This document shows, piece after piece, positions 11,013 through 20,144 of a stretch of 64,000 bases of DNA (within the stretch, counting starts at the first letter, position 1; the number at the start of each line of letters is the position of its first letter). The notes beneath the pieces were generated by a model that saw only the letters and a program-made list of their open reading frames with translations, was not told the origin of the DNA and made no database searches. Both the position numbers and the translations under genes were made by a program. Source of the stretch: Salaquimonas sp. (GTDB lineage Bacteria; Pseudomonadota; Alphaproteobacteria; Rhizobiales; Rhizobiaceae); NCBI GenBank assembly GCA_028289365.1, contig JANQQM010000011.1:1-64000 (forward strand). The letters run 5' to 3'.

Positions 11013-12336
11013 GCCCGATATGACAATTACGGCAGCCGATACGTCATCTGGTATTGATGCAGCGCGATCTCCGGCCTTACGCACAACAAGGCCCTTTTCC
11101 GCCTTTGAGCGGATGATCGCGGGTAGATACCTCCGTGCGCGGCGCAAGGAAGCGTTTATATCTGTCATCGCCGGATTTTCTTTCATCGGTATCATGCTCG
11201 GCGTTGCAACGCTGATTATCGTGATGGCGGTCATGAACGGATTTCGCGCCGAATTGCTCGATCGCATTCTCGGCCTCAATGGTCATATGGTTGTCCAACC
11301 AATCGATTTTGACTTGACCGATTACGATGAGGTCTCAAAGCGAATTGGTGCGGTTGATGGCGTCAGCCTCTCAGTGCCGCTGATTGAACAGCCGGCCTTG
11401 GTTTCCGGGGTCGGAGCTGGAACCGGCGCAATTGTCCGCGGTATTCGACATGCCGAGCTGGAGCAGGTCAATTCCATCTCGGACAATGTGCTTGAAGGGA
11501 CGCTGGACAACTTCGATACTGCAGAGGGTGTCGCAATCGGGGACGGGCTCGCCCGCAAGCTTGGCCTGCGTATTGGGGATCAGCTGACGGTTATATCACC
11601 GGATGGCGACATCACCCCCTTTGGCACGACGCCGAGGGTTAAGACGTATCCGCTCAACGCGATCTTCAAGATTGGCATGAGTGAATATGATTCCACCTTT
11701 GTATTCATGCCCTTGAGTGAGGCGCAGCTATTTTTCAATTCGGAAAACAAGGTGGGCGTGATCGAGATTTTCCTCGACGACCCGGACGCCGTTCCTGTGC
11801 TGAAAGACAAGGTGGCAGATGCTACTGCACGACCGCACTTCATCGTGGATTGGCGTCAGCGCAACCAGTCCTTCTTTCTTGCCCTGGAAGTCGAACGCAA
11901 TGTCATGTTCATGATCCTAACGCTGATCATCCTGGTTGCGGCGTTGAACATCATTTCCGGTTTGACAATGCTGGTGAAGGACAAGGGCAGGGATATAGCG
12001 ATCCTGCGGACCATGGGCGCCTCCCGCGGGGCAATCATGCGAATATTCATGATTACCGGTTCGGCAATTGGGGTAACCGGCACTGCTGCGGGCGTCCTGA
12101 TTGGCGTTTTGATTTGCACATATATTACTGAAATTCAGCAATTTATCGATCGAATTACCGGCGGGCAGGTATGGGATCCAACAGTTCGGTTCCTGTCGGA
12201 TATTCCTGCACAGATGGATGTTATGGAGACACTTGCAGTTGTTGTCATGGCACTGGGATTGTCGTTTCTTGCAACCTTGTTCCCGGCATGGCGCGCGGCA
12301 AGACTCGATCCGGTCGAGGCACTGAGATATGAATGA
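11002..12336 (+). CDS. lolC: Lipoprotein-releasing ABC transporter permease LolC/LolE family (ATG at 11020 alternative)
   Basis: [51 protein letters not shown]; FtsX-type C-terminal TM region; precedes lolD. Confidence 0.94.
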   Translation: MKSEPDMTITAADTSSGIDAARSPALRTTRPFSAFERMIAGRYLRARRKEAFISVIAGFSFIGIMLGVATLIIVMAVMNGFRAELLDRILGLNGHMVVQPIDFDLTDYDEVSKRIGAVDGVSLSVPLIEQPALVSGVGAGTGAIVRGIRHAELEQVNSISDNVLEGTLDNFDTAEGVAIGDGLARKLGLRIGDQLTVISPDGDITPFGTTPRVKTYPLNAIFKIGMSEYDSTFVFMPLSEAQLFFNSENKVGVIEIFLDDPDAVPVLKDKVADATARPHFIVDWRQRNQSFFLALEVERNVMFMILTLIILVAALNIISGLTMLVKDKGRDIAILRTMGASRGAIMRIFMITGSAIGVTGTAAGVLIGVLICTYITEIQQFIDRITGGQVWDPTVRFLSDIPAQMDVMETLAVVVMALGLSFLATLFPAWRAARLDPVEALRYE

Positions 12337-13027
12337 CGAACCGGATAATGTGATCCTCAAGCTCTCCCATGTGCGCCGGGTCTATAGCGAGGGCGAGCGC
12401 GACCTCGTCGTATTGGAGAGTTGCGATTTCAGTTTGAAGCGCGGCGAGCTTGTTGCCCTGGTGGCGCCATCGGGAACCGGCAAGTCCACGCTCTTGCATC
12501 TGGCCGGCCTGTTGGAGAAACCTGATTCAGGGGAGGTGCATGTAAGTGGCCTGGCCACGAGAGGTATGCCGGACATCAAGCGCACCGCTCTGCGGCGGGA
12601 CGAAATTGGTTTTGTCTATCAGTTTCACCATTTGCTGCCGGAATTCACGGCAACGGAAAATCTCGTCCTGCCGCAAATGATACGTGGCATATCCAAGAGC
12701 GAAGCCAAAAAGCGGGCAGGGGAGCTGCTGGAGTTCATGCGAATTTCCGAGCGCGGCGAACATCGTCCGGCTGAACTCTCCGGCGGGGAACAACAACGCG
12801 TGGCTATTGCGCGGGCGGTAGCAAATGCGCCCAATATACTGCTGGCTGACGAGCCGACAGGAAACCTCGACCCCGACACGTCGTTGCATGTGTTCCATGC
12901 GCTGGAAACGCTTGTACGGTCTGCCGGACTGGCTGCACTGCTGGCGACTCATAACCACGACCTTGCCAGACGGGCGGATCGCTGCGTCACCTTGGATCAT
13001 GGCCGCGTTGTAGCGCTAGACCTTTAG
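12329..13027 (+). CDS. lolD: Lipoprotein-releasing system ATP-binding protein LolD
   Basis: Walker [21 protein letters not shown], signature [14 protein letters not shown], Walker [14 protein letters not shown]. Confidence 0.96.
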   Translation: MNDEPDNVILKLSHVRRVYSEGERDLVVLESCDFSLKRGELVALVAPSGTGKSTLLHLAGLLEKPDSGEVHVSGLATRGMPDIKRTALRRDEIGFVYQFHHLLPEFTATENLVLPQMIRGISKSEAKKRAGELLEFMRISERGEHRPAELSGGEQQRVAIARAVANAPNILLADEPTGNLDPDTSLHVFHALETLVRSAGLAALLATHNHDLARRADRCVTLDHGRVVALDL

Positions 13028-13052
13028 AAATCATGGATCAGAAGCTGCCGAC

Positions 13053-13081
13053 TTGACAGAATAACAAATAGAACATAAAAA
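13053..13081 (+). promoter_or_regulatory. Predicted housekeeping promoter, -35 TTGACA / -10 TAAAAA (17-nt spacer)
   Basis: TTGACA at 13053-13058, TAAAAA at 13076-13081; about 48 nt upstream of the small ORF. Confidence 0.55.
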
Positions 13082-13096
13082 GAACAAATAAGGAAC
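13071..13096 (+). promoter_or_regulatory. Predicted tandem LexA/SOS operator, GAAC-N7-GAAC-N7-GAAC
   Basis: GAACATAAAAAGAACAAATAAGGAAC: half-sites at 13071, 13082, 13093 (11-bp period) overlapping the predicted -10; matches the alphaproteobacterial LexA direct-repeat motif (GTTC-N7-GTTC / GAAC-N7-GAAC). Confidence 0.75.
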
Positions 13097-13128
13097 AATA
13101 ACTGAATAATTATAGAAAGAGGTGGGAA

Positions 13129-13227
13129 ATGTTCGTTTCATTGCGTGATGTGGCATCCTTGGCAACCATGGGAATTTTTCTGACCAGCCTGTTCATGTGG
13201 GCAGATATTCTTAGAACAATAAGCTAG
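13129..13227 (+). CDS. 32-aa single-TM micro-protein, candidate SOS-induced (SidA-like)
   Basis: MFVSLRDVASLATMGIFLTSLFMWADILRTIS; RBS-like AGAGGTGGG just before ATG; LexA-box promoter upstream; below the ORF-track length cut-off. Confidence 0.65.
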   Translation: MFVSLRDVASLATMGIFLTSLFMWADILRTIS

Positions 13228-13360
13228 TTGGTTCATTGGAAATCCACCAAAAAACGAATTTCTCGTTGAGCAATGATGCGGGTATTTGGGGATAATCCGA
13301 CAAAGGTGTCGAGAACCTATTCTAACGCCGCTTGATAACGTCTCTTGTGATGCGCACAAT

Positions 13361-13398
13361 CAATTCTGATCCAGATTGATTCTGGATCTTGTGAATTG
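13361..13398 (+). promoter_or_regulatory. Hairpin in dnaE leader abutting the ribosome-binding region
   Basis: CAATTC-T-GATCCAGA-TTGAT-TCTGGATC-TTGT-GAATTG, 8-bp inner and 6-bp outer stems, ending 10 nt before the GTG start. Confidence 0.5.
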
Positions 13399-13408
13399 AG
13401 GCGCATCC

Positions 13409-16400
13409 GTGAAAACAAACTCAGACCTTATTGAGAATGATCTGCCGGTTGATGGTTCCGGGCCTGGGTTTGTTCATCTTCATGTTCATTCAGCCTATTC
13501 GCTGCTTGAAGGGGCATTGCCGCTGGCAAGATTGCTGGATCTCGCGGTGGCCGACGATCAGCCCGCTCTGGCAATCACCGATCGCAACAACCTGTTCGGC
13601 GCCCTGGAGTTTTCACAGAAAGCCGCCTCCAAGGGAATTCAACCGATCATGGGTACCAAGCTCGCGATCGATTTTGCCGATGGTGGAGACATCAAATCCC
13701 GTTCCGGTGTGGCGGAGATGGGCTATCTGGTTTTGTTGGCGATGGACGATACCGGTTATTCAAATCTGACCAAGCTGGCCAGTCAAGCTCATCTGGGCCA
13801 TCAGAGATCTGATGAAGAAGCCGGAACCATCTCGGCAAACGGACCACATATAACCGTAGCTGACCTGGCTGAACTCAACCAGGGTCTAATAGTGTTGAGC
13901 GGCGGCGTGGAAGGCCCGATCAACCTACCTGCTGCACTCGGTAACGAAGCTGTAGCGTCCAGCAGGATTGAGGCGCTGGCGAAGATCTTTGGTGATCGGC
14001 TTTACATCGAGATCCAGCGCCATTCGGGGACTGATCCGCAAGCCAGAGCAGAGGATTTTCTGGTATCCTCCGCCTATAATCTTAGTCTCCCCTTGGTTGC
14101 CACCAATCAACCCTACTTTGCCGAGCAGTCCGACTTTGCTGCCCATGATGCCTTGATTGCGATCGCTGAAGGTGTAGTGGTCGAAGCGGATAACCGCAGA
14201 CGCCTGACGGCTGATCACTATTTCAAGACCAGGGCCGAAATGGCGGTATTGTTTGCCGACCTGCCGGAAGCCCTTGAGAATACGGTCGAGATCGCAAGAC
14301 GCTGTCACTTCCGTGCGCTTACCCATGATCCGATCTTGCCACGATTCACCGGGGAAACCGGTGATCCGGATGCAGCTCTTGCTGCCGAGGCGGCTGAACT
14401 TTCACGCCAAGCGAGAGAAGGGCTTACCGAACGACTGAAAGTCTTCGGCATGGCAGCAGGATATGAGGAATCCGATTATGAAGCGAGATTGGAGCTGGAA
14501 CTCTCGATTATTTCCCAGATGGGTTTTCCGGGATATTTCCTGATTGTTGCCGACTTTATCAAATGGGCCAAGGCACGCGACATTCCGGTCGGGCCGGGCA
14601 GGGGATCAGGCGCTGGCTCGCTGGTCGCGTGGTCGTTGACCATTACCGATATCGATCCGATGCTGTTTTCCTTGCTGTTTGAGCGGTTCCTCAATCCCGA
14701 ACGAGTCTCAATGCCGGATTTTGACATCGATTTCTGTCAGGATCGGCGCGATGAGGTCATCCGCTACGTCCAGGAGAAATATGGTCGCGAGCAGGTCGCT
14801 CAGATCATCACTTTCGGAACCTTGCAGGCGCGTGCGGTGCTTCGGGACGTCGGCCGGGTATTGCAGATGCCCTACGGTCAGGTCGACAGGCTGGCCAAGC
14901 AGGTGCCGTCCAACCCCGCCAATCCGGTTACCCTGAAACAGGCAATTGACGACGAACCGCGCCTTCAGGAAGCAGCCCGCGACGAAGACGTTGTCCAGCG
15001 CCTGTTTGACATTTCCACCCGGTTGGAAGGGTTGTACCGGCATGCCTCAACCCATGCTGCCGGAATTGTGATTGGCGACCGGCCGCTACAGCAACTCGTA
15101 CCGCTTTATCGTGACCCCCGTTCGGAAATGCCGGTCACGCAATATTCGATGAAATGGGCTGAAGCCGCAGGCCTGGTAAAGTTTGACTTTCTCGGCCTGA
15201 AAACGCTGACGGTACTTGATAGGGCCGTCAAGTTCGTTGCCGAGCGCAATATCGAGGTAGACCTGGCGACGCTGCCGCTGGACGATGCCGGCACCTATGA
15301 GATGTTGACCCGCGGCGAGACTGTGGGCGTGTTCCAGTTGGAAAGCATGGGCATGCGCAAGGCACTGATCGGCATGAAACCCGATCGCTTTGAAGACATC
15401 ATTGCGCTCGTTGCGCTGTACCGGCCCGGGCCCATGGACAATATTCCAGTCTATAACGCCCGCAAGAATGGTGAGGAGCAGCCGGAATACATCCATGAGA
15501 AGATCCGGCCTGTCCTCGAAGAGACCTATGGGGTCATCATCTACCAGGAACAGGTGATGCAGATTGCGCAGATACTTTCGGGATATTCGCTTGGAGAAGC
15601 CGATCTGTTGCGTCGGGCAATGGGCAAGAAAATTCGCGAGGAAATGGACCAGCAACGCACCCGATTTGTCGATGGTGCGGTAGACCAGGGCCTTTCAAAG
15701 TCGAAAGCAAATGAGATTTTTGATTTGCTGGCGAAATTTGCCGATTACGGGTTCAACAAATCGCATGCGGCTGCCTATGCACTCGTTTCCTACCAGACGG
15801 CTTACGTCAAATCCGAATATCCGGTAGAGTTCCTTGCGGCTTCCATGGAACTGGATATCGGCAATACCGACAAGCTCTCGGTTTTCCGGCTGGAAGCCGA
15901 AAATCTCGGGATTGAGGTCGTGCCACCCTCTGTCCAGACCTCGCAGGTCGGATTCTCGGTTTCGGATGGCAAGATCTACTACGCGCTGGCCGCGATCAAG
16001 GGTGTTGGTGAAGGCGCTGTGCGCCAAATTGTGCAGGACCGGGAGAGCAACGGACCCTATGCCGATTTGACCGATTTCTTCACCCGGATTGATATTCGGC
16101 ATGCCAACAAACGGACACTGGAAAATCTGATTGCGGCCGGTGCCTTGGATTGTTTCGGAGCGCGCCGCGAGCAGTTGATGGCGGGCCTTGATCGTCTTAC
16201 AGGGCATGCAAGCCGTACGGCTCAGGACCGCGATAGTGGACAGAATGACATGTTTTCCGGAAGCGGTTCGGTTCCGGCAATCGTGTTGCCGAATGCCGAA
16301 AGCTGGGCGCCTACAGAACGCTTGAATCGTGAGTTTCAGGCAATCGGATTTTATTTGTCTGCCCATCCGTTGGATGAATATCGCGACGTCATGGAACGCA

Positions 16401-16942
16401 TGCGGGTACAACGCTTTTCGGAGTTTGAAACCTCGGTCAGGGGCGGGGCGACTGCGGGCAGGCTTGCCGGCACTGTAACATCCCGCCAGGAACGGCGGAC
16501 CCGAACCGGCAAGCGCATGGGAATCGTACAATTCTCTGACCCCTCTGGCCAATTCGAAGCCGTCATTTTCGAGGAGGGCCTGGCTCAATTTCGTGATATG
16601 TTGGAAGCCGGAAATTCTGTCGTTGTTCTTGCCGGTGCTGAAATGCGCCCGGAGGGCATTGGCATCCGAATTCAGAGCGTGGATTCGCTGGAAGAACATG
16701 GCAATCGGGAAAGGCGCAATCTGCGCATTTTCCTGCGAGATCAAGAACCCGTTTCGCATCTGACGCCCTTATTGAAACCGGCCCCTTCAAATCGGGATGA
16801 CGGTCGGGTCAGCTTGGTCGTCGTGCAGGATAATGGTGCCCGTGAAATCGAGGTCGAATTGAAGAGCCGGTATGATATCAATTCAAAGATCAAAAGCGCG
16901 ATTAAGGCTGTTCCCGGAATCGTTGATGTCGAATTGGTTTGA
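13409..16942 (+). CDS. dnaE: DNA polymerase III subunit alpha (GTG start)
   Basis: 1177 aa; PHP domain FVHLHVHSAYSLLEG, GPGRGSGAGSLVAW, MPDFDIDFCQDRRDEVI, C-terminal OB domain. Confidence 0.97.
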   Translation: MKTNSDLIENDLPVDGSGPGFVHLHVHSAYSLLEGALPLARLLDLAVADDQPALAITDRNNLFGALEFSQKAASKGIQPIMGTKLAIDFADGGDIKSRSGVAEMGYLVLLAMDDTGYSNLTKLASQAHLGHQRSDEEAGTISANGPHITVADLAELNQGLIVLSGGVEGPINLPAALGNEAVASSRIEALAKIFGDRLYIEIQRHSGTDPQARAEDFLVSSAYNLSLPLVATNQPYFAEQSDFAAHDALIAIAEGVVVEADNRRRLTADHYFKTRAEMAVLFADLPEALENTVEIARRCHFRALTHDPILPRFTGETGDPDAALAAEAAELSRQAREGLTERLKVFGMAAGYEESDYEARLELELSIISQMGFPGYFLIVADFIKWAKARDIPVGPGRGSGAGSLVAWSLTITDIDPMLFSLLFERFLNPERVSMPDFDIDFCQDRRDEVIRYVQEKYGREQVAQIITFGTLQARAVLRDVGRVLQMPYGQVDRLAKQVPSNPANPVTLKQAIDDEPRLQEAARDEDVVQRLFDISTRLEGLYRHASTHAAGIVIGDRPLQQLVPLYRDPRSEMPVTQYSMKWAEAAGLVKFDFLGLKTLTVLDRAVKFVAERNIEVDLATLPLDDAGTYEMLTRGETVGVFQLESMGMRKALIGMKPDRFEDIIALVALYRPGPMDNIPVYNARKNGEEQPEYIHEKIRPVLEETYGVIIYQEQVMQIAQILSGYSLGEADLLRRAMGKKIREEMDQQRTRFVDGAVDQGLSKSKANEIFDLLAKFADYGFNKSHAAAYALVSYQTAYVKSEYPVEFLAASMELDIGNTDKLSVFRLEAENLGIEVVPPSVQTSQVGFSVSDGKIYYALAAIKGVGEGAVRQIVQDRESNGPYADLTDFFTRIDIRHANKRTLENLIAAGALDCFGARREQLMAGLDRLTGHASRTAQDRDSGQNDMFSGSGSVPAIVLPNAESWAPTERLNREFQAIGFYLSAHPLDEYRDVMERMRVQRFSEFETSVRGGATAGRLAGTVTSRQERRTRTGKRMGIVQFSDPSGQFEAVIFEEGLAQFRDMLEAGNSVVVLAGAEMRPEGIGIRIQSVDSLEEHGNRERRNLRIFLRDQEPVSHLTPLLKPAPSNRDDGRVSLVVVQDNGAREIEVELKSRYDINSKIKSAIKAVPGIVDVELV

Positions 16943-16968
16943 CCCGCATTGCTTTCGAAGGCCAAACA

Positions 16969-17424
16969 ATGATTCGGATCTTTGTTGACGCTGATGCCTG
17001 CCCGGTAAAAGACGAGATCATGCAGGTCGCCATTCGACACGGCCTGGAAGTCTTTTTGGTGTCGAATGGTGGCATTCGGCCAAGCCGGTATCCGGAAGCG
17101 AAATCAATCATTGTTTCAGACGGGGCAGATGCCGCCGACAAGTGGATCGCAGACCAGATCGGACCTGCAGACATTTGTGTCACCGGCGACATTCCATTGG
17201 CTGCGAAGTGTCTTGATGCGGGTGCGCAGGCGCTAAGACACAATGGAGATGCTTTCTCTGCGGCCAATATTGGCAATCAACTTGCCATGCGAGATTTGAT
17301 GGCCGATGTGCGTGCGGCCAACCCGCTGGACAATTCCGGCAGCGGCAGATCATTCTCCAAATCAGACCGGTCGCGCTTCCTCAACGAGCTTGAGCGGGTA
17401 ATACGCAAATCAAGCCCAAAATAG
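16969..17424 (+). CDS. YaiI/YqxD (UPF0178) family protein
   Basis: MIRIFVDADACPVKDEI...IVSDGADAADKWIADQIGPADICVTGDIPLA; ATG at 16969 preferred over the listed 16939. Confidence 0.92.
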   Translation: MIRIFVDADACPVKDEIMQVAIRHGLEVFLVSNGGIRPSRYPEAKSIIVSDGADAADKWIADQIGPADICVTGDIPLAAKCLDAGAQALRHNGDAFSAANIGNQLAMRDLMADVRAANPLDNSGSGRSFSKSDRSRFLNELERVIRKSSPK

Positions 17425-17438
17425 CTGTACCGCAGCCC

Positions 17439-17467
17439 TTGCATCCTGCCTGCATATACCTTATATG
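17439..17467 (+). promoter_or_regulatory. Predicted rpsB promoter
   Basis: TTGCAT (17439-17444), 17-nt spacer, TATATG (17462-17467); about 145 nt upstream of rpsB. Confidence 0.4.
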
Positions 17468-17611
17468 CGCGCTCATTCCACACGCGGGATAACGCGACTG
17501 GCCCCAGCCTCCAGGTCAACAGACCCCGGCATTGTCAGGTTAGCGATCCGGTGACTTGCACTTGCAGTTCATTCCCCGCGGAGGTTCAACCGGTAAAGGA
17601 GAAACCCTACC

Positions 17612-18883
17612 ATGGCATTGCCAGACTTTTCCATGCGCCAGCTGCTTGAGGCTGGTTGTCACTTCGGCCACCAGACACATCGGTGGAATCCGAAAATGGC
17701 CAAATACATATTTGGCTCAAGAAACTCCATTCATATTCTCGACCTTGCCCAGACGGTTCCCCTGCTGCATCAGGCCCTGAAAGTCGTTTCAGATACCGTT
17801 GCAGGCGGCGGGCGCGTGCTGTTTGTCGGAACAAAACGTCAGGCTTCCGAGATCATTGCCGACAGCGCCAAGCGCTCGGCCCAGTATTACGTCAACGCCC
17901 GCTGGCTTGGTGGAATGCTGACAAACTGGCAGACGATCTCCAACTCAATCAAGCGCCTGCGCCAGGTAACCGAGATGCTGGAAGGCGGTGAAGCGGAGGC
18001 CTTGACCAAGAAAGAACGCCTCATGCTCGACCGCGAGCGCAACAAGCTTGAGCGCGCACTTGGCGGCATCAAGGATATGGGTGGCACGCCCGACTTGTTG
18101 TTCATCGTCGATACCAACAAGGAATCGATTGCGGTGCAGGAAGCACGCAAATTGAAAATTCCGGTTGTTGCGGTTCTTGATTCAAACTGCGATCCCGATT
18201 CAGTCGATTATCCGATCCCCGGTAATGACGATGCTGCACGTGCGATCTCGCTTTATTGCGAATTGATGGCCAAGGCAGCGATCGACGGCATTGCGCGTCA
18301 GCAGGGCTCCATGGGTGTTGATCTCGGTGCCTCGGAAGATATTCCGATGGCAGAACCAGCACTCGACACCGAAACAGCCGCAGAGACCCCGGAAGCGGTG
18401 GTCGAAGAGGTCGTGGTTGTAGAGACCGAGCCTGTTGAGGAAGCGCCTGCACCAGAACCGGCAGCCGCTGAAGAAGCCGCAGAGGCCGAGCCTGCCGCGG
18501 AAGAACCGAAGGCCGAGCCTGCCGCGAAAGAACCGAAGGCCGAGCCTGCCGCGAAAGAACCGAAGGCCGCCGAAGAGCCCAAGGCTGAAGCAAAAGAGAA
18601 AAAAGAAAAGAAAAAGCCTGCCAAGAAGGAAGAAGCTGCCGAGGATGATGCTCCTTTATTTACAGCACCTGACGGTGAGGCAGACGACCTGAAGAAGATT
18701 ACGGGCGTTGGACCGGTGCTTGAAGAGAAATTGCACAAGCTTGGTATCACGCAATTCAGTCAGATCGCTGCCTTCACGGCGGATGATATTGCGAAGGTCG
18801 ATGAGAAACTTAATTTCAAGGGCCGAATTGAGCGTGATGGCTGGATCGACCAGGCGGCAAGCCTGGCCAAGGAAGCGGCCTAA
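17612..18883 (+). CDS. rpsB: 30S ribosomal protein S2 with C-terminal Ala/Pro/Glu/Lys linker and helix-hairpin-helix-like domain
   Basis: First ~255 aa are canonical S2 ([30 protein letters not shown]); then an acidic/basic repeat linker and [55 protein letters not shown]. Confidence 0.96.
   Translation: MALPDFSMRQLLEAGCHFGHQTHRWNPKMAKYIFGSRNSIHILDLAQTVPLLHQALKVVSDTVAGGGRVLFVGTKRQASEIIADSAKRSAQYYVNARWLGGMLTNWQTISNSIKRLRQVTEMLEGGEAEALTKKERLMLDRERNKLERALGGIKDMGGTPDLLFIVDTNKESIAVQEARKLKIPVVAVLDSNCDPDSVDYPIPGNDDAARAISLYCELMAKAAIDGIARQQGSMGVDLGASEDIPMAEPALDTETAAETPEAVVEEVVVVETEPVEEAPAPEPAAAEEAAEAEPAAEEPKAEPAAKEPKAEPAAKEPKAAEEPKAEAKEKKEKKKPAKKEEAAEDDAPLFTAPDGEADDLKKITGVGPVLEEKLHKLGITQFSQIAAFTADDIAKVDEKLNFKGRIERDGWIDQAASLAKEAA
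18484..18564 (+). repeat. Three tandem 27-nt repeats inside the rpsB linker
   Basis: GGCCGAGCCTGCCGCG(G/A)AAGAACCGAA x3 at 18484, 18511, 18538; encodes AEPA(A)(E/K)EPK repeats. Confidence 0.9.
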
Positions 18884-18894
18884 CCAATAAGCAT

Positions 18895-18927
18895 TTGAAT
18901 TCCGTGACTAGGCGTCACGGAATTCAA
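18895..18927 (+). other. Perfect 14-bp-arm inverted repeat between rpsB and tsf (terminator/attenuator or processing hairpin)
   Basis: TTGAATTCCGTGAC-TAGGC-GTCACGGAATTCAA; no downstream T-run. Confidence 0.65.
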
Positions 18928-19097
18928 TCCAAACAACATTTGATGCAGCTTTTTCGTATCAGGTAATTTCTTGAAGGCTTTGACCGAGGAGAGCCTGTAA
19001 AGTCTGAGATTTCAGGCGATTGCTGCATAAAACCGTGATGATGAGCGCATATTGAACTCGCAGATTATGCGCTGTCGCTAAAGAAAAGAGGCAAACT

Positions 19098-20024
19098 ATG
19101 ACTATCACAGCCGCCATGGTGAAAGAGCTGCGCGACAAGACTGGCGCCGGCATGATGGACTGCAAAAACGCGCTTAACGAAAACAATGGTGACATGGAAG
19201 CATCGGTAGACTGGTTGCGCGCCAAGGGAATATCGAAGGCTGAAAAGAAATCCGGCCGAGTCGCTAAAGAAGGCCTGGTGGGCATTGCTTCCGATGGCGG
19301 GAACGCTGCCGTCGTTGAGGTAAATTCCGAGACCGATTTCGTTGCCAGAAATGAGCAGTTTCAGGACATCGTAAGACGAATTGCAAAAACCTCGCTTGGA
19401 ACCGATGGTTCCGTCGATACGGTCAGCGCTGCTACCGTCGATGGCGGATCAAAGTCGGTTGCCGATACCTTGACCGATGCCGTCGCGACAATTGGAGAAA
19501 ATATTGGCTTGCGCCGTGCTGCAGTAATGTCAGCCGACAATGGTGTCGTTTCCTCCTACATGCACAACTCCGTGGGCGATGGCCTTGGCAAGATTGGCGT
19601 CTTGGTTGCGCTTGAATCAGATGGCGACAAGGAAGCGCTGAATGCCATTGGTCGCCAGGTTGCGATGCATGTTGCTGCGACAAATCCGCTTGCTGCCTCG
19701 CGCGAAGATGTACCTGCCGAAGTCGCAGAACGCGAAAAGGCGATCTTTATGGAACAGGCTCGTGAATCCGGAAAGCCGGAGGCGATTATCGAAAAGATGG
19801 TCGAGGGACGGATGCGCAAATTCTTCGAGGAAAGCGTGCTGGTCTCGCAGGTATTTGTAATTGATGGTGAAAATACCGTCGAGAATGCGCTTAAAAATGC
19901 TGAAGCCGAAGTCGGTGCACCAATTGCCCTGAAGGGATTTGTACGCATGGCGCTTGGCGAAGGAATCGAAAAGGAAGAAGCCGAAGACTTTGCAGCCGAG
20001 GTAGCGGCAATGGCGAAAGGCTGA
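19098..20024 (+). CDS. tsf: Elongation factor Ts
   Basis: [47 protein letters not shown]; follows rpsB. Confidence 0.98.
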   Translation: MTITAAMVKELRDKTGAGMMDCKNALNENNGDMEASVDWLRAKGISKAEKKSGRVAKEGLVGIASDGGNAAVVEVNSETDFVARNEQFQDIVRRIAKTSLGTDGSVDTVSAATVDGGSKSVADTLTDAVATIGENIGLRRAAVMSADNGVVSSYMHNSVGDGLGKIGVLVALESDGDKEALNAIGRQVAMHVAATNPLAASREDVPAEVAEREKAIFMEQARESGKPEAIIEKMVEGRMRKFFEESVLVSQVFVIDGENTVENALKNAEAEVGAPIALKGFVRMALGEGIEKEEAEDFAAEVAAMAKG

Positions 20025-20067
20025 TTTCTTCTTGAAATTCGTTTTCAGTATTTACTGGAAAAACCGG

Positions 20068-20099
20068 GGGCGCTTCGTGACAACGAGGCGCCCTTATTG
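20068..20099 (+). terminator. Predicted terminator after tsf
   Basis: GGGCGCTTCGT-GACA-ACGAGGCGCCC followed by TTATTGT. Confidence 0.6.
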
Positions 20100-20144
20100 T
20101 ATCGCATGATCATAATCCGTCATGACATGATTCAGGAACAGAAC

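Noticed and set aside
15695-16759. 354-aa minus-strand ORF inside dnaE
   Set aside because: Shadow ORF antisense to strongly conserved DnaE coding sequence; low-complexity composition, no recognisable domain.
18484-18564. CRISPR-like array
   Set aside because: In-frame coding tandem repeats without spacers; no CRISPR elsewhere in the window and no cas genes.
18102-18750. Minus-strand ORFs (163 and 150 aa) opposite the rpsB extension
   Set aside because: Their Leu/Pro- and Ser/Ala-rich repeats simply mirror the tandem repeats of the rpsB linker.
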